A DNA stretch of 64,000 nt, taken from assembly GCF_045063725.1 (NCBI RefSeq), contig NZ_CP173695.1, one strand, 5' to 3'. The notes beneath the pieces are model-generated. The model made no database searches. It was not told the origin of the DNA and saw only the letters and a program-made list of their open reading frames with translations. Within the stretch, counting starts at the first letter, position 1. Every line of letters starts with the position of its first letter. The DNA comes from Sellimonas catena (lineage in GTDB: Bacteria; Bacillota; Clostridia; Lachnospirales; Lachnospiraceae). The position numbers and the translations under genes are program-made. Of the stretch, positions 15,538-24,119 are shown piece after piece.

Positions 15538-17377
15538 CTCCCTGATAACACATTGCGCCGCAGGCCGAGCAGCGTTCCCGGCAGTTTGGCGTAACTTCCC
15601 CTTTCATGGCACGCTCCCATTCCCGCTTCAGGAATGATTTGCTGACGCCCACATCAATGAAATCCCACGGGAACAGCTCGTCCAGATCCCGTTTGCGCAT
15701 CGTATAGAATTCCAGATCCACTCCGGTGTTTTCAAACGCCTGCATCCATTTTTCATTGTCAAACTCATCGCTCCAGGAATCATAGAGACATCCCAGACGG
15801 TACGCTTCCAGAAGTACTTGGCCGGTCCGGCGGTCACCACGGGCAAACACGCCCTCCAGCACCGTCACATCCGCCTCGTGCCAGTTGTATTTGAGGCTCT
15901 TCCGGTTTAACTGCTCTTTCATCTCCTGATTCACGACATGAGCCCGGTGGATATAATCTTCCTGCGTAAACATTTCCGCCCACTGGAACGGCGTAAACGG
16001 CTTCGGGATAAAGAAGGACGTACTGAATGTAATCTGGCATTTTCCGTTTCTCTGATCCTTCGGAATCTCGTAGTACTTTCTAGCCACCCGATCCGCCAGT
16101 CTTGGGATCTCTTTCATATCCTCTTCTGTCTCACCCGGAAGTCCGAGCATAAAGTAGAGCTTGACTTTATTCCAGCCGCCTTCAAAGGCTTTGGAAGCGC
16201 CGTCCAGAATCATCTCTTCGGTCAGTCCTTTGTTAATGACATTCCGCATCCGCTGGGATCCGGCTTCCGGCGCAAAGGTCAGGCTACTCTTCTTGATGTC
16301 CTGTACCTTTCCCATCACATCCAGAGAGAAGGAATCGATGCGAAGAGACGGAAGAGAAATATTGATCCCTTTCCCCTTAAATTCCTCGATCAGGAAGGTC
16401 ACAAGTTCTTTTAACTGAGAATAGTCGCTGGAACTTAACGAGCTTAAAGAAATCTCTTCGTGCCCGGTATTTTTCAGCATCTCATACGCATACTGCTTTA
16501 ATGTTTCCAAATTTTTTTCTCTGGTTGGACGGTAAATCATTCCCGCCTGGCAGAACCGGCATCCACGGATACATCCTCTCTGAATCTCCAGTACGACACG
16601 GTCCTGGGTCACTTTGATGAAAGGAACGACCGGTTTTGTCGGATATGGCACCGCGCTCAAATCCATGACAACCTGTTTTTTGATCGTTCTTTTTGCATGG
16701 GGATTGTTCGGTTCAAAGGACTTTAATGTTCCATCCTCATGGTATTCGGCATCATAAAACTGTGGAACATAGATTCCTTCGATCTCCGCTGCCATCTCCA
16801 AAAATTCTTTTCTTGTTCCGTTCTTTTTCTTGTTTTCCTTATAGGCATCCAGAAGCTCATCATAAACGGTCTCGCCCTCTCCAATGTAAAAAAGGTCAAA
16901 AAAGTCAGCCAGCGGCTCTGGATTGACGGCACATGGGCCTCCTCCGATGACAATCGGATCTTCTTCTGTACGATCCTTACTGAACAGCGGAATACCCGAA
17001 AGATCCAGTACCTGCAAAATGTTGGTATAGCACATCTCATACTGAATTGTAATGCCAAGGAAATCAAATTCCCGGACCGGATCCTGGGACTCCAGGGCAA
17101 ACAGCGGAATGTGCTCCTCTCTCATAATCCGGTCCAGGTCGGTCCATGGGGAGTAAACACGCTCACACCACGTATCATCTCTCCTGTTGAACATGTCATA
17201 TAAGATCTTCATTCCGAGATGAGACTCCCCGATTTCGTAGACGTCCGGGAAGCACATGGCAAACCGGATATCTACCTGATCCTTGTCTTTCATCACCGAG
17301 TTGATCTCGTTTCCGATGTAACGGGCCGGTTTCTCAATTTTTAGTAATATTTCATCATTTAAAGCTAGTTTTCTCAT
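15512..17377 (-). CDS. TIGR03960-family radical SAM protein with B12-binding-like N-terminus
   Basis: A 621-residue radical SAM protein. The iron-sulphur cluster ligands are Cys269, Cys273 and Cys276 in RGCIRGCRFCQAG. The N-terminal part (about 35-180) resembles a B12-binding fold. Start at MRKLALNDEI (17377) is supported by AGAGAGGTTTTTT; in-frame codons upstream to 17566 are non-homologous. The C-terminal CRERCSACGA cluster may bind another metal. First gene of the unit with DUF2344 and RNase G. Reaction unknown. Confidence 0.93.
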   Translation of the reverse strand: MRKLALNDEILLKIEKPARYIGNEINSVMKDKDQVDIRFAMCFPDVYEIGESHLGMKILYDMFNRRDDTWCERVYSPWTDLDRIMREEHIPLFALESQDPVREFDFLGITIQYEMCYTNILQVLDLSGIPLFSKDRTEEDPIVIGGGPCAVNPEPLADFFDLFYIGEGETVYDELLDAYKENKKKNGTRKEFLEMAAEIEGIYVPQFYDAEYHEDGTLKSFEPNNPHAKRTIKKQVVMDLSAVPYPTKPVVPFIKVTQDRVVLEIQRGCIRGCRFCQAGMIYRPTREKNLETLKQYAYEMLKNTGHEEISLSSLSSSDYSQLKELVTFLIEEFKGKGINISLPSLRIDSFSLDVMGKVQDIKKSSLTFAPEAGSQRMRNVINKGLTEEMILDGASKAFEGGWNKVKLYFMLGLPGETEEDMKEIPRLADRVARKYYEIPKDQRNGKCQITFSTSFFIPKPFTPFQWAEMFTQEDYIHRAHVVNQEMKEQLNRKSLKYNWHEADVTVLEGVFARGDRRTGQVLLEAYRLGCLYDSWSDEFDNEKWMQAFENTGVDLEFYTMRKRDLDELFPWDFIDVGVSKSFLKREWERAMKGEVTPNCRERCSACGAMCYQGGVCFEGKN

Positions 17378-17669
17378 AAAAAACCTCTCTTTTTTGTAAA
17401 TAATGCACAAAAACCTCCGCTGGATTTTGTGACTTTCAAGGCTGGAAATACATGGAAAATCAACCGGTTTTCCGCCTGCTTTACCGCTGTAAATTACAGC
17501 ATTTTTTGAGTTGAAATTGCGATTTACAACAATTTCCATTTTTTTATACCCTGCGGCACCAGGCATAACTATCTGGCACTATACGGCACAATATTTATAT
17601 TTAGTCATTTCCATGAATATTTACACCTGTGCTATTATATGCCTTGCAGGGAAGAAGTTCAAGCAAATA
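17378..17669. other. Gene-free stretch upstream of the TIGR03960 gene
   Basis: About 290 AT-rich bases that probably hold the promoter of the minus-strand radical SAM operon. A short dyad, GCTGTAAATTACAGC (17488-17502), is present. I see no RNA gene or open frame. The ISLre2 element begins at 17679, so part of the original upstream region has been moved to beyond 19363. Confidence 0.5.
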
Positions 17670-17678
17670 ATTTTCGTC

Positions 17679-19363
17679 GTATGTGTCAAGTAATCGTTGG
17701 CACTTTTTCTTCTTTTTTTGATATCAGTTTATTTCTTTTATTTTCAGACAATTCAGCTCGGACTTTATCTGATCATTTTATGTTTCTTTTTAACAGAATG
17801 CTCTTGCAAGGGCTTTCCTCGATGCTGTCCGCATTGCGTCCAATAGCGGCATATGATGCGTAATCGTCTCTACATATGGATTCCCTTTTCCATCCTTCTT
17901 TGGCGCTCTCGCCGCGCTCAGCGTTTTGACGATTTCTTCCATCTGCATGGTGAATATTTCTCCATCCGTATACCGTTCAATTGTATCGATCAGTTCCCTG
18001 TTCTCTTTCCGGTACAGGGCTTTCGCCATGTTATTCGCCCCATGCACGGACCATCTCATCCTCCGGTGCTTCATCCGCATGGTGATCGCCGTACAGTTCT
18101 GGTTCTCCTGCACTCCCATATTCTTATACACGATCCCCTCCGGTGCTTCAGGCAGCTCAATCCCTCTTTCCCGATACGGGATCAATCCCTCCCGGTTATT
18201 CCCCAGATACTTGTATAGTTCCCTTGCATTCCTGCTCCCTTTTTCTTTCGGATCATCACTCTCTATGCTGTCGGCATAGACCTGGATATATTCCAGCATT
18301 TCATCTACTTTCTTCTGCTCCAGAAGTTCTTTGATCTGTTCCTGGGCTTCTGTATCCCGGATCTTCTTTTTGATCTCCTTATAGATGTGGAACCGGTCCA
18401 GCTGGAAGAGGGCTTCCGGGTCATAGATCTCTTTAATCCAGCTTCCTCCATCTCCGTTTAGAATCCGCCGGCCAATCTCATCTGCATCGTAAATCTTTTC
18501 GATCAGCGCCTCCCGTTTTTGATGGAACCGGCTGCTTTTTTCCATTCCGGCCAACATCTTCTTATTCACCAGGCGGCTTCTTTTCGGACTGTCTTTGTCC
18601 CATCCTTCATACATCGTGAAAACCTTCATCTCCTGTTTTGGCGCCTTCTTATGTCCGGAATCCTGCATCCTTAGCCATACGCCATCCATTTCTTCGAAAA
18701 GGATCCCGACTGCCTTTTCTCCTTCTGCCTGGTCTGCTTCCATCTGCTTTACCGCGTAGTCCTCTTCTTCGCTGATTCGTTCCCCCAGCTCCTGAATCAG
18801 GTTCCAGACACCTCCATGGCTGATCGTCTGTCCGCAGGTATCACTGATCACTTCTGCGCTGACACGATATGGGGATTCCGTTACAGTCAGTGCAATCTTT
18901 TCTGCAAGATTGGTAGAGATCAGCCCGATCTTCTCCATCTGCATCGCCTGATCCAGAAGGTAAATATGGGCAATCCTTCCGTCCTCCTGTTCTGTCCGGT
19001 AGACTCTTCGGGAATAGGTTACTTCCCCATATACGGTTTTGATCGAAGTTTCCCGTTTCCCTTTGTCTCTGTATAACTTTTTGTCTCTTTCTTTCGCCAG
19101 TTCATCATCGTAGTTTTCCAGAATGACCTGGGTGATCATCCTGCCCAACTCACAGACATACGCAAAAACTTTCTGCTCCAGGGTCTTGAAAGATACCAGC
19201 TTTTCCTCTACAATAGATTTCATCATACAGTCTCCTTTACGTGTTTTATTTTGCAACTAACATCATAAAGAAAAACTGTATGATTGGGAAGTAGGGATTT
19301 TCTCTGCTTCCCTTTTTATTTAGGAAAAATTCCTATTTTTGCCAATAATAATTATACACTAAC
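17679..19363 (-). mobile_element. ISLre2-family insertion sequence
   Basis: A 1,685-bp element with one transposase gene. Its ends are imperfect inverted repeats: GTATGTGTC...TTGGCA at 17679-17702 and the inverse of GTTAGTGTA...TTGGCA at 19340-19363, matching at 14 of the last 20 positions compared. It is flanked by a 9-bp direct repeat, ATTTTCGTC, at 17670-17678 and 19364-19372, the duplication length known for ISLre2. It landed between genes. Confidence 0.92.
17790..19226 (-). CDS. ISLre2-family transposase
   Basis: A 478-residue transposase of the ISLre2 (UPF0236) family. GILFEEMDGVWLRMQ in the middle, NGDGGSWIKE and FQLDRFHIYKEI carry conserved acidic residues of the probable DDE core. 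I start at 19226, where GGAGACTGT precedes ATG; ten in-frame residues upstream look non-coding. The frame is complete, so the copy may be active. Confidence 0.93.
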   Translation of the reverse strand: MMKSIVEEKLVSFKTLEQKVFAYVCELGRMITQVILENYDDELAKERDKKLYRDKGKRETSIKTVYGEVTYSRRVYRTEQEDGRIAHIYLLDQAMQMEKIGLISTNLAEKIALTVTESPYRVSAEVISDTCGQTISHGGVWNLIQELGERISEEEDYAVKQMEADQAEGEKAVGILFEEMDGVWLRMQDSGHKKAPKQEMKVFTMYEGWDKDSPKRSRLVNKKMLAGMEKSSRFHQKREALIEKIYDADEIGRRILNGDGGSWIKEIYDPEALFQLDRFHIYKEIKKKIRDTEAQEQIKELLEQKKVDEMLEYIQVYADSIESDDPKEKGSRNARELYKYLGNNREGLIPYRERGIELPEAPEGIVYKNMGVQENQNCTAITMRMKHRRMRWSVHGANNMAKALYRKENRELIDTIERYTDGEIFTMQMEEIVKTLSAARAPKKDGKGNPYVETITHHMPLLDAMRTASRKALARAFC

Positions 19364-19584
19364 ATTTTCGTCCACCTCTACTTCTATCGTTTCTAAATGC
19401 CCAAACTCCATACTTTCTATTACAAAAAAACTTCATTATTCATAGTATCCTCCATGGTATCTGCGATGGAGAAATTACGAATCCGTATAAATTGTACTAA
19501 AAGGAGAATGCCATGTCAATCTAACGGATCAACATCCAGATACCATTCCATATTGCTGATCCGCCGCTGGTAAAGTTTTTCTGT

Positions 19585-19656
19585 GGCAACGGCCGTTCCT
19601 ACTACCTTGACATCTTGTTCCCGGATACCGGCACCCGGTTCCGAAAATTTTCGTAG
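19585..19656 (+). pseudogene. C-terminal remnant of a relative of the 23264 membrane protein
   Basis: This 23-codon stretch ends at TAG 19654 and reads NGRSYYLDILFPDTGTRF; the gene at 23264-23821 has NGRTYYLDVIFPDTGTRI. No start or membrane part survives nearby. It appears to be the debris of a duplicate copy. The rest of 19373-19703 holds no gene that I can support, apart from the hairpin at 19660. Confidence 0.7.
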
Positions 19657-19659
19657 AAA

Positions 19660-19686
19660 AAGAGAGGCTCAAGTCAAGCCTCTCTT
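19660..19686 (-). terminator. Terminator of the large surface-protein gene
   Basis: AAGAGAGGCT (19660-19669) pairs with AGCCTCTCTT (19677-19686) and, on the minus strand, is followed by a run of T. It lies 18 bp past the stop of the gene ending at 19704. Confidence 0.85.
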
Positions 19687-19703
19687 CTGTGTCAATTTCT
19701 GTC

Positions 19704-22565
19704 CTATTTTGTTTCGTCCATAGGAACTGGAATAGCAGCCATCCTTGCGTTTGCATTCGGCTGGTAGGTAATGTCTTCCGTAAACTGGTTGACATCGGTA
19801 ATGGTATTCGTTGCTGCATCGTAATCGAATACGTGCCAGTTCACACCTGTTTTTCCTGTCGGTACCGGATACGCTTTGTAAAGCTGTCCGTCCAGGTATA
19901 CTTCCACGATGGCCCCGGACTGAGACATTGCCGTACTGTCAGAGTTTCCACCATTGGAATAGTCATGAACATAAAAGCTGTATGTTCCGGATTCATTCTT
20001 CTGATACAGGCTGGTCGTTTCCGGTCCGTAAGAAGTAATGTCATCCACATCCAGATCTGCAATCCTTACAGAATCTTCGTTATGTCTCTTGTTGCCATAA
20101 TAAATGTGGAAGTAATCGGATCCGTCTGCAGTTGGTCCCAGCAGATGGGAATCCAGGTCTGACGGGGTTTCTCCCCAGGTCAGTACCACACGAAGGTTTG
20201 CTGCTTCCAGATCTTCCCCGTTCGGGTTCATGGATGCATTCTGCATACCAAGATCCATTGGGAATACTACGATGTTCTTCGTTACCGTTACATAGCCATC
20301 CCGTTCGATGGTTGCGGTGTAGTTGCCGGAAGCCATCTCGATCCGGTAGTCCCCGTATTCGTTTGTTTCTGTTGTCGCAACGACATCGCCGGACGTCTTG
20401 TTCCAGCCTCTCCGAAGCGTAAGTGTTGCCCCATGGATTCCTTCGCCTGTCACTGCGTTTGTAATGCGTCCCCGTGCCGAACCGGTCACACCCTCATACT
20501 GCTCGTCGATCATCAGCAGCACTTCCGTGTAGTTTTCCTTGTCCTTTTCTACCGTCACATCACATTCAAAACTCTGGTATCCGGCTGCCGTCACCTTGAT
20601 CTTGTAATCTCCTGCCGGAAGGGACAGTTCAAATCCGCCGTCCTGCCCTGCTTGGGTGCTTCCTGCTGCAGTCGTGCTGTCGCCCTGATATGCGGTAATG
20701 GTAGCACCTGTAATGGATGTATTCCGGTCTGCTGCGTCAGCCACCCTGCCGACGATCTTTCCGGTTTCCTCTTCATATGTACAGTGGTCTACCCGTGAGA
20801 AGTTTTCAAAGTGCCAGTTCGCTTTCAACGGGCTGTTTTCTTTCTTCCAGAATTCCCAGGTATAGCCAATATCCAGCCAGTCACCGATTACGCCTTCATC
20901 CAGGGCCGAAAGTTCCCCGTACAGGAAGACACTTGCATCAATGCACATCAAATCGGTATTGCGGATAACCAGTTCCCCGCTGGCTTCCGGGCCTGCAGAA
21001 ACGCCAAAATCAATCAAATCCCAGCGCTTGCAGACTTCCAAAAGTCCGGAAAGGCTCGGCCCGATTTTTGCAGAGCCGGCCAGTGCTTTGAAGTCCACAT
21101 CTGCTTCCAGGGAATCCACTTTCCGCAAGCGGTTATTTAATACCTGGACGCCGGTTTCACCGTCAATATTGCAGACAACTTCAATCTTGCCGCTGATCTC
21201 ATACTTGATGCCAATCTGGGCATAAATTGTGACACCAGGGATTCCGGCAATCGGAAGTTTTCCAAGTTCCAGCAATCCGCCATTCAGGATATAATCATCC
21301 GGAACATAAGACCCGCCGTCTTTCTTGACCTCATATCCGCCGGTAGCTTCGATTGTCAATGGGAATTTCAAGTAAACATCTTTTATGTTAAATCCGCCCC
21401 ATCCAAGATCCACATCCGCTTTGTATTTGATTTTCGGGAGGTTAATGGCAACATTACCATACAGTTCCCCTTTTCCGATCTTCTTGTGGATTTTGAAGTT
21501 GACTTTTCCTGGTGCTGCAAGGGAACCTTCCACGTCCACAACATTCACCCTGGCTGCTTTTGCCATGGCCGGTGCTGCTTCCGTAAATGTCACGCCCTCT
21601 GCCGGAATGAATCCGGACATATCCGCTGTTGCGGTTCCGGATGCAGTAATCTCATCCAGTGTTTCCTGGATATCCGGCTCCGCTGTTTCCACAACAACCG
21701 CCCCATCCGTTTTCTGGACAGTGACCGCTTTGTAAGGGGTCTGGTCCGGCAGGATAAAGATGCTGCCCTCTGCTATCATATCCCCGCCGGATGTAAAGGT
21801 GATGGTTGTCCCGTCCATCGTATACTCTGCATCTTCCGGGATGATGATAGCATCCTCGTCATAAACCACCTCTCCGGTATTTTCCTCCGGAGTTTCCACG
21901 TTTGCGATTTCCCGCACCTTAGAAAGTGCCGCATCTGCTTCTGCCTGTGTCAGTTCCTCTGCTGGACGGAAAGCTTCGTCTGTCAGCTGGAACAGTTCCA
22001 TTGCAACCGCCGTTTCCACCTCCTGCTTGTAGGTGATGGCTGCTGCATCGGCACACGCGATGTCCTTTACTGGCTGGAATCCCAGTGCCTTCACTGCGGT
22101 ATAAGCCGCAAACTCACGGTCTGCCGGTGCATCCGGACGGAATTCTGTTCCCATTTCCGGAAGAAGCTGGTTCGCATATGCAAGCAGGATCTGGTTTTTC
22201 TTTGCATGGCTGTCGATATCTGTAAACGGCAGTGTTTCGTTGTCATATACCACTTCCGTTTCCGGTGCATTGACCGCTGCCAGCAGTTCATCAATCCATT
22301 GTGCCCTTGTCAGTACTGCTCCGGAAGGAGCTACTGTCTCCGGAAGGGAATAGCTGATATCTGCAGTCAGGGTGTATGATTTGTCCCCCAGCGCTACGTC
22401 TGCTGCAACCTGCAGTCCGCCCTGTCTGGAATCTGCCGCCTTCACTGGAAGCACACCGATGACGTATGGTCCTACCAGGGCTGCTACTAAGAGCAGGGAA
22501 AGAAGACCTTTTCCTTTTTCTTCCGGATGCAGACGATCAGGATCACGCCTGCTCCTGCCACGCAT
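19704..22565 (-). CDS. Large secreted surface protein with SLH-like and carboxypeptidase-regulatory-like domains
   Basis: Up to 953 residues. A signal-like hydrophobic stretch (LLSLLLVAALVGPYVIGVLP) lies near residues 21-41 and is followed by VKAADS. Residues about 70-235 hold S-layer-homology-like segments (LTRAQWIDELL, FTDIDSHAKKNQI). A large beta-rich region follows. Near 645-790 are two carboxypeptidase-regulatory/CNA-B-like repeats (GATITAYQG...YKIKVTAAGY and GATLTLRRG...YTATIERDGY). The C-terminal part contains TWGETPSDLDSHL, typical of YfaP-like domains. The ATG at 22565 has no ribosome binding site and the frame overlaps the previous gene by 79 bp, so the native start has probably been lost or lies elsewhere. 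Confidence 0.8.
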   Translation of the reverse strand: MRGRSRRDPDRLHPEEKGKGLLSLLLVAALVGPYVIGVLPVKAADSRQGGLQVAADVALGDKSYTLTADISYSLPETVAPSGAVLTRAQWIDELLAAVNAPETEVVYDNETLPFTDIDSHAKKNQILLAYANQLLPEMGTEFRPDAPADREFAAYTAVKALGFQPVKDIACADAAAITYKQEVETAVAMELFQLTDEAFRPAEELTQAEADAALSKVREIANVETPEENTGEVVYDEDAIIIPEDAEYTMDGTTITFTSGGDMIAEGSIFILPDQTPYKAVTVQKTDGAVVVETAEPDIQETLDEITASGTATADMSGFIPAEGVTFTEAAPAMAKAARVNVVDVEGSLAAPGKVNFKIHKKIGKGELYGNVAINLPKIKYKADVDLGWGGFNIKDVYLKFPLTIEATGGYEVKKDGGSYVPDDYILNGGLLELGKLPIAGIPGVTIYAQIGIKYEISGKIEVVCNIDGETGVQVLNNRLRKVDSLEADVDFKALAGSAKIGPSLSGLLEVCKRWDLIDFGVSAGPEASGELVIRNTDLMCIDASVFLYGELSALDEGVIGDWLDIGYTWEFWKKENSPLKANWHFENFSRVDHCTYEEETGKIVGRVADAADRNTSITGATITAYQGDSTTAAGSTQAGQDGGFELSLPAGDYKIKVTAAGYQSFECDVTVEKDKENYTEVLLMIDEQYEGVTGSARGRITNAVTGEGIHGATLTLRRGWNKTSGDVVATTETNEYGDYRIEMASGNYTATIERDGYVTVTKNIVVFPMDLGMQNASMNPNGEDLEAANLRVVLTWGETPSDLDSHLLGPTADGSDYFHIYYGNKRHNEDSVRIADLDVDDITSYGPETTSLYQKNESGTYSFYVHDYSNGGNSDSTAMSQSGAIVEVYLDGQLYKAYPVPTGKTGVNWHVFDYDAATNTITDVNQFTEDITYQPNANARMAAIPVPMDETK

Positions 22566-23094
22566 ACGACAATGAAAATGACCGGATTTGCGGAGTCCCC
22601 GGTGTCAACGGCATCTGCATCCTCGGAAGAAGGGGTAGTTGTCTTGTCTCCTCCCTTGGATGGGTTTCCGCCATTGTCATTCTGGTCTGGATTTGGGGAT
22701 GGGTTCTTGTCTCCGCCATTCTGGTTGGATTCTTCCCGATCCCCACTGTCTTGGGATCCGCCGTTGTCCTGTGTTTTTGCTGCTTTCACTGTGTACTGAA
22801 GTGCGGTTTCTGAACCCGGTGCCAGCGTTTCCTCTTCTTTGGTCAGTGTGTCCCCCTCTTCCAGGCTGAGGCCTTCTGGAAGGACGCCCTGAATCCGTAC
22901 CTTGCTGACCGGCTCATTCCCGGTGTTCTGCAAATGCACGGTGACTTCTGCTGAAGTCTTGTCCTTGGAAACTTCTGCTGTGATCTCTGCTGTCACGTCT
23001 TGGACTTTGCCAGTGCCACGGTCGGCATACAGGCTGCAGTCATAATGAATGACAGCAAAAGAAGGGGCAGAAATTTCCTGCCTTTTGTTCTCAT
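22487..23094 (-). pseudogene. Small cell-wall-anchored surface protein with frame break after the signal peptide
   Basis: ATG at 23092-23094 follows GGAGGAAACTAGGA and opens a good signal peptide (MRTKGRKFLPLLLLSF then TVALAKS), but the frame stops at TGA 22993-22995. Adding one G to the forward GG near 23003 joins it to the frame continuing at QDVTAEITAEVSKD. The mature part has one DUF11/CARDB-like domain (about 70 residues), an Asn/Asp/Pro-rich spacer, a sortase-like DTGD motif, a membrane helix and RKKK at the end. That is a complete surface-protein plan of about 200 residues. Its tail overlaps the next gene out of frame. Confidence 0.78.
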
Positions 23095-23203
23095 TCCTAG
23101 TTTCCTCCTGTTATTCCATATTGTTAGACAACTACATTCTTAATTATAAATTCCAGCTGACAGGAGTTCAATGTGAGAAAGTTCCAAAAATGGATTCTGA
23201 AAT

Positions 23204-23237
23204 TTTACGTTTCTGACAAACTTTGTTATACTATAAC
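23204..23237 (+). promoter_or_regulatory. Promoter with palindrome before the 23264 gene
   Basis: TTTACG (23204-23209), 17 bp, TATACT (23227-23232). The -10 is inside a perfect 13-bp palindrome, GTTATACTATAAC (23225-23237), a likely operator for an unknown repressor. Confidence 0.55.
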
Positions 23238-23263
23238 AAAAAAATCAAAGGAGGGATGAATCA

Positions 23264-23821
23264 TTGAAACCACATATCCCAAAACACGATCCCCGCTACC
23301 GTAACATCCGTCCGGAGGAGCTGCACAAAAGGACGCTCTATGAAAGTGAGGTGGAAGTGATCCAGAATCTGAAAAAGAACCTGAACGGGACATCCACCGT
23401 TGCAGGCTGGTTTGCCTTCTTCATGGGCCTTGCATTCCAGGGGATCAGCCTCTACCTGGTTTCCCTCGGGCAGTCCAGTACAAAAGACGTTGTGGGTCTG
23501 GCAGTCGGCACCCTGATCTTCTGGCTGGTGGGTGGACTCACTCTCCACAGCCGGATCCCGAAGCACGCTTCCATCACTCATACCCAATACGGCATCGTTA
23601 ACGGAAAATGGCCGTCCCCTGCAAGAAGTGGAAACACCAACGGCCGGACCTACTATCTGGATGTAATCTTCCCGGATACCGGCACACGGATCCAGAAGGT
23701 GATCTGTAGCTATGGCGACTATAAGCGTGCCGAGCAGGGACAGCAGGTGCTGGCTGTGGTATTCGAGGGGAAACACGGCAGAAACGTGTATGGCTCCATT
23801 TTTACCCGACGTAAAAAATGA
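23264..23821 (+). CDS. Two-helix membrane protein of unknown function
   Basis: A 185-residue protein that I do not recognise. The N-terminal 45 residues are charged, two hydrophobic segments follow (about 46-70 and 75-93), then a soluble C-terminal domain with NGRTYYLDVIFPDTGTRI and QQVLAVVFEGKHGRNVYGS, which looks like a small beta barrel. Start is TTG at 23264 with AAAGGAGGG 10 bases upstream; the nearby ATG at 23255 runs into TGA. It is transcribed away from the surface-protein genes. A decayed C-terminal relative sits at 19585-19656, so the family is duplicated here. Confidence 0.72.
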   Translation: MKPHIPKHDPRYRNIRPEELHKRTLYESEVEVIQNLKKNLNGTSTVAGWFAFFMGLAFQGISLYLVSLGQSSTKDVVGLAVGTLIFWLVGGLTLHSRIPKHASITHTQYGIVNGKWPSPARSGNTNGRTYYLDVIFPDTGTRIQKVICSYGDYKRAEQGQQVLAVVFEGKHGRNVYGSIFTRRKK

Positions 23822-23917
23822 TCTTACTTGGATGATCTTCTGGATATGGACTATTTTCTGAACGAAGATGACCCTTTTGACGACGTATTTGGCGAAGAAG
23901 GTTTTTATATACTTTAA
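23822..23917 (+). other. In-frame acidic reading stretch directly after the TGA of the 23264 gene
   Basis: After the TGA at 23819 the same frame stays open for 31 codons to TAA at 23915, giving an acidic segment (YLDDLLDMDYFLNEDD and more; about 12 of 31 residues acidic). It has no start codon with a ribosome binding site. It could be the former C-terminal tail cut off by a nonsense change, or chance. The following 200 bases hold only the hairpin at 23949. Confidence 0.4.
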
Positions 23918-23948
23918 CCCTATTACCATCTTAATGTCATGTCCACCT

Positions 23949-23993
23949 CCCACGTTTACCTGATATCTATTTGATAAACGTGGGATTCTTTTT
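23949..23993 (+). terminator. Terminator after the 23264 gene
   Basis: CCCACGTTTA (23949-23958) pairs with TAAACGTGGG (23975-23984), followed by ATTCTTTTT on the plus strand. Confidence 0.85.
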
Positions 23994-24119
23994 AACCTTC
24001 TTAAAAATCGGAATTTCCCATCTTCAAAGCCGAAATTTTTCGTAGAAAATTTAACAGCATAAGCAGGCTGATATTTGCCTATATAGAGTTTTAAACTCTT
24101 TGCCCTGGATCACTTAATG

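Noticed and set aside
17378..17669. Riboswitch or small RNA upstream of the TIGR03960 gene
   Set aside because: Only a short dyad (GCTGTAAATTACAGC) is visible; no conserved aptamer motif recognised.
21486..22379. 297-codon plus-strand open frame opposite the large surface protein
   Set aside because: Cys/Arg-rich product without homology or start signal; the minus-strand frame has clear secretion and repeat domains.
23819..23821. Selenocysteine codon at the TGA of the 23264 gene
   Set aside because: No Cys-like catalytic context around it, and the bases after TGA do not give an evident SECIS-like hairpin.
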